From: Promethearchaeota archaeon
Lineage (GTDB): Archaea; Asgardarchaeota; Lokiarchaeia; Sigynarchaeales; SOKP01
Direction: 5' to 3'
Assembly (NCBI GenBank): GCA_030605085.1
Contig: JAUWBH010000130.1
Span: forward strand, 1 to 17,499
DNA: 17,499 nt
How positions within the stretch are numbered: the first letter of the stretch is position 1; each line of letters begins with the position of its first letter. The notes beneath the pieces were generated by a model. That model saw only the letters and a list, made by a program, of their open reading frames with translations. It ran no database searches and had not been told where the DNA came from. Both the position numbers and the translations under genes were made by a program. Positions 13,348 to 17,499 of this stretch are shown here, piece after piece.

Positions 13348-13372
13348 AATATCATTTCGATAATTAAACATA
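13342..13372 (+). other. Short interruption between LGCV and IPNRYP of hdrB
   Basis: HdrB proteins place four residues between the LGC Cys and the Arg of NRYP. Here about 31 AT-rich bases with an immediate stop codon separate GTA (Val) from ATT-CCG (Ile-Pro). Removing 31 bases restores the frame and gives C-V-I-P-N-R-Y-P with exactly that spacing. The piece contains a small stem (TATC 13350-13353 with GATA 13359-13362) and is bordered by AATT on both sides. Exact borders are uncertain by a few bases. Confidence 0.6.
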
Positions 13373-13390
13373 ATTCCGAACAGATATCCT

Positions 13391-14275
13391 ATGATTGAGC
13401 GGAGCATAAGAGATGTATTTGAAGAATTAGGTGCGGAAATACTTGATCTGCCTGGAGCATCGTGTTGCCCAGCTCCAGGAGTATTTCGAGCTTTTCACAT
13501 ACCAACGTGGTTAGTAATTGCCGCAAGAAACATTTCTATTGCGGAAGAACTGGGGGTTAATCCATTAACGGGATGCAACGGTTGCTATGGGACTCTCCAA
13601 GATGCATGGTACGAATTAGAGCACGAACGTGAGCTAAAAAAGATGGTTAACGAGCATCTTGCCAAAATAGGGCGCACTTATACAGGTAATCTTGAACCTA
13701 AACATATTATTCAAGCGTTTTATTTGGATATGGGGCTGGATTATCTAAAAGATCGCATTAAACACACATTTAAAGATTTAAAGGTTGCCGTTCATTATGG
13801 TTGTCATATTGTAAAGCCGTCTGATAAACGACCATGGGATGGAGAATACGAAGAGCCGAGATTTCTCGATGAAATCGTAGAATTAACAGGAGCAAAAAGT
13901 ATACCTTATAAAGATAAATTCATGTGCTGTGGCGCTGGTGGAGCTGTTAGAACTGCTGTAAAGGAAGTTTCAGCAGATTTTACTCGTGAAAAGCTTACAA
14001 ATATTCGAGATGTAGGAGCGGATATAATTATAAATTGCTGCCCTTTCTGCCACCTTCAGTTAGATCTTGGTCAGATGGAAGCAAATAACATTTATAAGGA
14101 TATAATTGGCGAGCCTTTTAAAATCCCTGTTATTTATATTACTCAACTTTTAGGATTGGCTTTTGGAATGGATCCTAATAGGCTAGGTTTAATTAAGAAT
14201 CACGAATTAACCGGCGTTCCACCTTTTATTTCTGTGGAACCGTTTTTAAATATTGTAAAGGAGCAATTAATATAG
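13391..14275 (+). CDS. hdrB: Heterodisulfide reductase subunit B, lacking its N-terminus
   Basis: HdrB is the catalytic subunit that reduces a disulfide on two non-cubane [4Fe-4S] clusters. From the ATG at 13391 the protein has 294 residues with most of both CCG domains. These are GASCCPAPG (C25, C26) with C62-x2-C65, then HYGC (C138), MCCGAGG (C179, C180) and NCCPFC (C216, C217, C220). The homology begins ahead of that ATG: the frame reads IIPNRYP just before it, but has no start codon after the TAA at 13361. The first CCG Cys (LGC) lies in another frame at 13336-13338. As annotated, the protein lacks one cluster ligand and has no ribosome-binding site. The rest is intact, so the damage is recent, is a sequence or assembly error, or the complete gene is restored somehow. 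hdrA follows after 12 bases. Confidence 0.85.
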   Translation: MIERSIRDVFEELGAEILDLPGASCCPAPGVFRAFHIPTWLVIAARNISIAEELGVNPLTGCNGCYGTLQDAWYELEHERELKKMVNEHLAKIGRTYTGNLEPKHIIQAFYLDMGLDYLKDRIKHTFKDLKVAVHYGCHIVKPSDKRPWDGEYEEPRFLDEIVELTGAKSIPYKDKFMCCGAGGAVRTAVKEVSADFTREKLTNIRDVGADIIINCCPFCHLQLDLGQMEANNIYKDIIGEPFKIPVIYITQLLGLAFGMDPNRLGLIKNHELTGVPPFISVEPFLNIVKEQLI

Positions 14276-14287
14276 AAGGGAAAATAA

Positions 14288-16285
14288 ATGACAGAAGCTA
14301 AAAAAGAAATAATTGTTACGGGAAATGAAAAACCGCAAGTAGGTGTTTATATTTGTCATTGCGGTGTAAACATTGCGGGAGTGGTCTCTATCGAAGATTT
14401 AATCGAATATTCCAAAACCTTACCCGATGTCGTAGTAGCCCGCGATACCAATTTTTTCTGTGCAGATACTGGTCAAAATATAATTAAAGAAGATATCCAG
14501 GCAGGATTAGTTAATAGAGTGGTAGTGGCTGCGTGTTCTCCAAGAATGCATGAACCTACTTTTAGATTAGTCTGTAAAGAAGCGGGTTTGAACCAATTCT
14601 TATTTGAGCAAGCAAATATCCGAGAACATTCTACGTGGGTTCATATGAAAGAACCGGAAGGAGCTTATGAAATTGCAAAAGATCACATAAGATTAGCTGT
14701 TAATAAAGCGAGGGAATTAAGGCCATTAGAAGTACAAAAAGTTCAAATTGAACCTTCTTGCTTAATTATTGGCGGTGGAATTTCGGGAATGAACGCTGCA
14801 ATAGATCTAGCTACAGAGGGATTTAAGGTTTATTTGGTTGAAAAAACGCCTACTATTGGTGGGCATATGGCTCAGTTAGACAAAACATTTCCCACAATGG
14901 ACTGTAGTGCGTATATTTTAACACCAAGAATGGTTGATGTGGCTAGAAATGAAAATATTGAATTAATGACCTATTCAGAGGTAATAGATGTAACTGGCTA
15001 TGTGGGAAATTTTGAAGTTACAATCAAGAAAAAACCTCATTATATAGATCAAGTAAAATGCAATGGATGTGGTATTTGTATTGATTATTGCCCCGTTATT
15101 TGTGAAAATGAATTTGATCTAGGATTAGCTCCGAGAAAAGCAATATATATACCATTTCCTCAAGCTGTTCCGGGACAGTTTACTATAGACATGGATCGTT
15201 GCATTAAATGCGGAATTTGCGCAAGACCAGATGTATGTGAACCTGAAGCAATAATTTTTGATGATGAGCCTGAAATTGTAAAAGTTAAAATTGGCACTAT
15301 AATTGTTGCTACAGGATGGGATTTATATGATCCTACTGAACTTAAACAATATGGGTTTGGAAAATATCCAAATGTTATTACGGGTCTTCAGATGGAAAGA
15401 TTACTAAGCTCTTTTGGACCCGTATTGGGAAGACCTGTCAAACCTTCTGACCTTAAAGAGCCACACAGTATTGCTTTCCTTCAATGTGTCGGTAGTAGGA
15501 ATTTTAGAGATGGTGGAAATCAATATTGTTCAAGAGTATGTTGCATGTACGCAATAAAGCAAGCGAGACAATATAAAGAAAAACACCCCGATGCAGATGT
15601 TTATATATTCTATATGGATATCCGAGCTTTCGGCAAAGGCTACGAAGAGTTTTACGAATCTGCTGGAAGAAGCTATGGAATTAATTATATTAGAGGGAGA
15701 ATTGCGGAGGTAAGTGAAGATGAAGATCATAACATCATCATTAGAGCCGAAGACACATTACTTCAACAACCGATTGAATTAAAAGTTGATATGCTTGTCC
15801 TTTCATGTGGTTTAGAGCCTCGAGCAGACTCAGATGAGATTACTCAATTATTAAGGATTCAGAAATCCGCAGATGGATTTTTCTTGGAAGCACATCCAAA
15901 ATTGAGACCAGTAGATACTTTAACTGAGGGCATTTTTATTGCAGGTATCGCTCAAGGACCGAAAGACATTCCAGATTCCGTTGCTCAAGCTAAAGGAGCG
16001 GCTTCTAGTGCCGCTGTATTAATGGCAAAAGGCGAAGTCGAAATAGAGCCATTTTTTGCTGTAGTTCGACCAGAACGCTGTATTGGGTGTGGTATGTGCG
16101 TTGAAAATTGCGCTTATGGAGCAATTGAGCTTGTTGACGACAGAAGATTTGGTATAGTAGCTTCTATTAACGAAGCACTATGTAAGGGATGTGGCGCATG
16201 TTCGGGCAATTGTAGATCTTCCGCAATAGATATTATAGGTTTTACTGCCGAACAAATATTTTCAATGATATGCGGGAGGTTGTGA
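14288..16285 (+). CDS. hdrA: Heterodisulfide reductase subunit A (flavin, four [4Fe-4S])
   Basis: HdrA holds the FAD that splits electron pairs, sending one stream to ferredoxin and one through HdrC to HdrB. In 665 residues it shows the N-terminal Cys region (VYICHCG, C58, ACSPRMHEP), the FAD-binding GGGISGMNAA (162-171) followed by VEKTPTIGGHMAQLDKTFPT, and C206. There are two inserted ferredoxin motifs (C258-x2-C-x2-C-x3-CP and C305-x2-C-x2-C-x5-C). The second half of the flavin fold carries LQCVGSR and CSRVCC (C414, C418, C419). Two C-terminal ferredoxin motifs start at C598 and C632. This is the standard methanogen-type HdrA, full length. AGAAGGGA precedes the start. mvhD follows after 4 bases with its own GGGAGGT, so the genes are co-translated. 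Confidence 0.96.
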   Translation: MTEAKKEIIVTGNEKPQVGVYICHCGVNIAGVVSIEDLIEYSKTLPDVVVARDTNFFCADTGQNIIKEDIQAGLVNRVVVAACSPRMHEPTFRLVCKEAGLNQFLFEQANIREHSTWVHMKEPEGAYEIAKDHIRLAVNKARELRPLEVQKVQIEPSCLIIGGGISGMNAAIDLATEGFKVYLVEKTPTIGGHMAQLDKTFPTMDCSAYILTPRMVDVARNENIELMTYSEVIDVTGYVGNFEVTIKKKPHYIDQVKCNGCGICIDYCPVICENEFDLGLAPRKAIYIPFPQAVPGQFTIDMDRCIKCGICARPDVCEPEAIIFDDEPEIVKVKIGTIIVATGWDLYDPTELKQYGFGKYPNVITGLQMERLLSSFGPVLGRPVKPSDLKEPHSIAFLQCVGSRNFRDGGNQYCSRVCCMYAIKQARQYKEKHPDADVYIFYMDIRAFGKGYEEFYESAGRSYGINYIRGRIAEVSEDEDHNIIIRAEDTLLQQPIELKVDMLVLSCGLEPRADSDEITQLLRIQKSADGFFLEAHPKLRPVDTLTEGIFIAGIAQGPKDIPDSVAQAKGAASSAAVLMAKGEVEIEPFFAVVRPERCIGCGMCVENCAYGAIELVDDRRFGIVASINEALCKGCGACSGNCRSSAIDIIGFTAEQIFSMICGRL

Positions 16286-16289
16286 AAAA

Positions 16290-16739
16290 ATGACCGAAAC
16301 AGTAACAGAAAAAAAAGTAGATGAGAATTGGGAACCTAAAATAATTGCTTTTTTGTGTAATTGGTGCTCTTACGCCGGGGCAGATTTAGCCGGAGTGAGC
16401 AGAATTCAATATCCACCCAATATTAGGATAGTAAGGGTTCCATGTTCGGGAAGAGTTAATCCGTATTTTATAATAAGAAGTTTAACCGACGGATGGGATG
16501 GTGTCCTCATTTCGGGATGCCATCCCGGCGATTGTCATTACATAAGCGGAAATTTAGTAGCTAGAAGAAAGTTTATGATTTTAAAAGAATTATTAGAATT
16601 CTTTGGAATCGAGCCCGGAAGAGTCAACTTTATGTGGGCTTCTGCGGCGGAAGGCGAGCGATTTGCCACCTTAGTCAAAAAAGCTACTAATATCGTAAAA
16701 GAATTAGGTCCAAATAAAAAGTTTGCTAAAAAATGGTGA
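16290..16739 (+). CDS. mvhD: MvhD-type [2Fe-2S] electron-transfer subunit
   Basis: MvhD joins HdrA to its electron donor (a [NiFe] hydrogenase, or formate dehydrogenase in some archaea). The 149 residues have the family's Cys set: FLCNWCSYAGAD (C23, C26), RVPCSGRV (C52), and SGCHPGDCHY (C77, C82), which bind a [2Fe-2S] cluster. WASAAEGERF near the C-terminus is also conserved. It lies 4 bases behind hdrA, and GGGAGGT inside the hdrA end is 9 bases before its start. The next gene begins 5 bases behind its stop. No hydrogenase large subunit appears in the window, so the donor is either the FrhB-like protein downstream or encoded elsewhere. Confidence 0.94.
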   Translation: MTETVTEKKVDENWEPKIIAFLCNWCSYAGADLAGVSRIQYPPNIRIVRVPCSGRVNPYFIIRSLTDGWDGVLISGCHPGDCHYISGNLVARRKFMILKELLEFFGIEPGRVNFMWASAAEGERFATLVKKATNIVKELGPNKKFAKKW

Positions 16740-16744
16740 GAAAT

Positions 16745-17499
16745 ATGGGAATCGAAACTGAAAACCAAGAAATTGAAAATTCCATGAGAGAGTTGGCAAG
16801 AACTTTGCTCAGCGAGAAACAGGTTGATGTAATTATTGGATACACCAAAGGTACAATACCATTAAGTTCTTCGCCAACTATAATAAATAGAGTTGAAGAT
16901 GTAGATAAATTAATATGGAATAATTTGTGTTATGTGAATTTAGCCAAATATTTAGTTCCTCAAATTCCAACACTTATAGATTCCGAAGGAGGGAAATTGA
17001 AAATAGGAATCGTGTCTAAAGGCTGTGTTGGGAGGGCCTTAATTCATTTAGCAGTAGAGAAGCAAATTAATCTAGAAGACATCAAAATTATTGGAATTCC
17101 CTGTAATGGAATCGTAAATAGAAAACGAATTGAAAAAGAAATCGGGGAAAAAGAGATCTTAGAAGTTTCCGTATCAGATAATAACATAGTGGTAAAAGGA
17201 AAAGATTTTGAACAAAGCTTTCCATTCGAGGAATACATTAACGAATTATGCAAGTTATGCAAAGTTAAATCTCCACCAAGCACATCGTCGTTATCCGAAG
17301 TGTGTGTTGGGGAGTGTCAAGAGATCTCTTCGGTTGAAGACGATTTTGAAGATCTTACCGGGTATGAATCAAAATCACCCGAAGAAAAATGGGAATACAT
17401 TAAAGATCTCTTAAGCACTTGTACGAGATGCTACGCTTGTAGAGAGGCGTGTCCTATGTGCTATTGTAATCTGTGTTTCGTTGATCAAAACAAACCAAT
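16745..17499 (+). CDS. FrhB/FdhB-like iron-sulfur oxidoreductase, cut by the window end
   Basis: The frame is open from ATG 16745 to the window edge, giving 251 residues. The N-terminal part (ARTLLSEKQVDVIIGYTKGT, then NLAKYL, KIGIVSKGCVGRALIHLAVE, IIGIPCNGIVNRKRI) resembles the F420-hydrogenase beta (FrhB) and formate dehydrogenase beta group. That group carries flavin and [4Fe-4S] clusters and passes electrons to or from F420 or NAD(P)H. Residues 226-244 form a dense Cys cluster (C-x2-C-x2-C-x3-CP-x2-C-x-C-x2-C). Further Cys near 160-200 (ELCKLCK, CVGEC) suggest another metal site. It follows mvhD by 5 bases, with GGTGAG as ribosome-binding site in the mvhD end, so it belongs to the hdr operon. 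It is the likely electron entry or exit module of HdrABC-MvhD here. The C-terminal part is missing. Confidence 0.8.
   Translation, partial: MGIETENQEIENSMRELARTLLSEKQVDVIIGYTKGTIPLSSSPTIINRVEDVDKLIWNNLCYVNLAKYLVPQIPTLIDSEGGKLKIGIVSKGCVGRALIHLAVEKQINLEDIKIIGIPCNGIVNRKRIEKEIGEKEILEVSVSDNNIVVKGKDFEQSFPFEEYINELCKLCKVKSPPSTSSLSEVCVGECQEISSVEDDFEDLTGYESKSPEEKWEYIKDLLSTCTRCYACREACPMCYCNLCFVDQNKP

Noticed and set aside
12900..13390. tRNA or rRNA gene
   Set aside because: No cloverleaf, no TTCGA-type T-loop in the right context, and no CCA end could be built from this region.
17044..17414. Minus-strand (17044-17283) and plus-strand (17208-17414) frames near the window end
   Set aside because: The FrhB-like frame from 16745 runs through this region and carries the conserved Cys cluster; the others are shadows.

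Overview
The window looks like a piece of an AT-rich, anaerobic archaeal genome. The hdrC/hdrB/hdrA/mvhD set is of methanogen type, genes carry Shine-Dalgarno motifs next to TATA-like promoters, and one large secreted acidic protein ends in a C-terminal cytosolic zinc ribbon. The zinc-ribbon surface protein, the LRR and TPR proteins and a full Hdr complex without visible methanogenesis genes suggest an Asgard (Lokiarchaeia-like) archaeon. That assignment is inference.

Layout. 1-2267: a compact Cas4/RecB-type PD-(D/E)XK nuclease, an 8-repeat TPR protein, and on the minus strand a membrane-anchored Vsr/DUF559-like nuclease with a C-terminal CxxC. 2514-3527: a type I membrane protein with an acidic ectodomain. 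3880-4470: hdrC. 4473-4502: only the first nine codons of hdrB, behind a strong ribosome-binding site. About 4500-13320: an 8.8 kb segment holding a small Cys protein, a frameshifted Mrp/NBP35 ATPase, a radical SAM enzyme, an LRR remnant, an ABC-2 exporter pair, a GNAT acetyltransferase, a NifX-like protein, a CDF metal transporter fused to a NifX-like domain, a second NifX-like protein and an OsmC-like protein. 13315-17499: the rest of hdrB, then hdrA, mvhD and an FrhB-like iron-sulfur protein cut by the window end.

Main observation. The Hdr operon hdrC-hdrB-hdrA-mvhD is cut inside hdrB. The left side keeps the start codon, ribosome-binding site and codons 1-9 (MEADHKLRY). The right side resumes with RYGLFLGCV. 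The two breakpoints share the 7-bp direct repeat GAGATAT (4493-4499 and 13314-13320). Joining them at this repeat gives an in-frame MEADHKLRYGLFLGCV, the expected HdrB N-terminus with its first cluster-binding Cys. A second, short interruption of about 31 bp (13342-13372) then separates LGCV from IPNRYP and introduces a stop and a frameshift. No recombinase or transposase is visible in the segment, so a mobile element, a rearrangement at microhomology and an assembly join all remain possible.

How the genes work together. HdrABC-MvhD plus an FrhB-like protein would form a cytosolic flavin-based electron-bifurcating complex. Most of the inserted segment concerns metal and iron-sulfur handling (Mrp, radical SAM, three NifX-like domains, a CDF transporter, OsmC). 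Several of its genes are decayed: mrp, a small gene behind it, an LRR gene, and a NifX-like scrap at 9453-9483.
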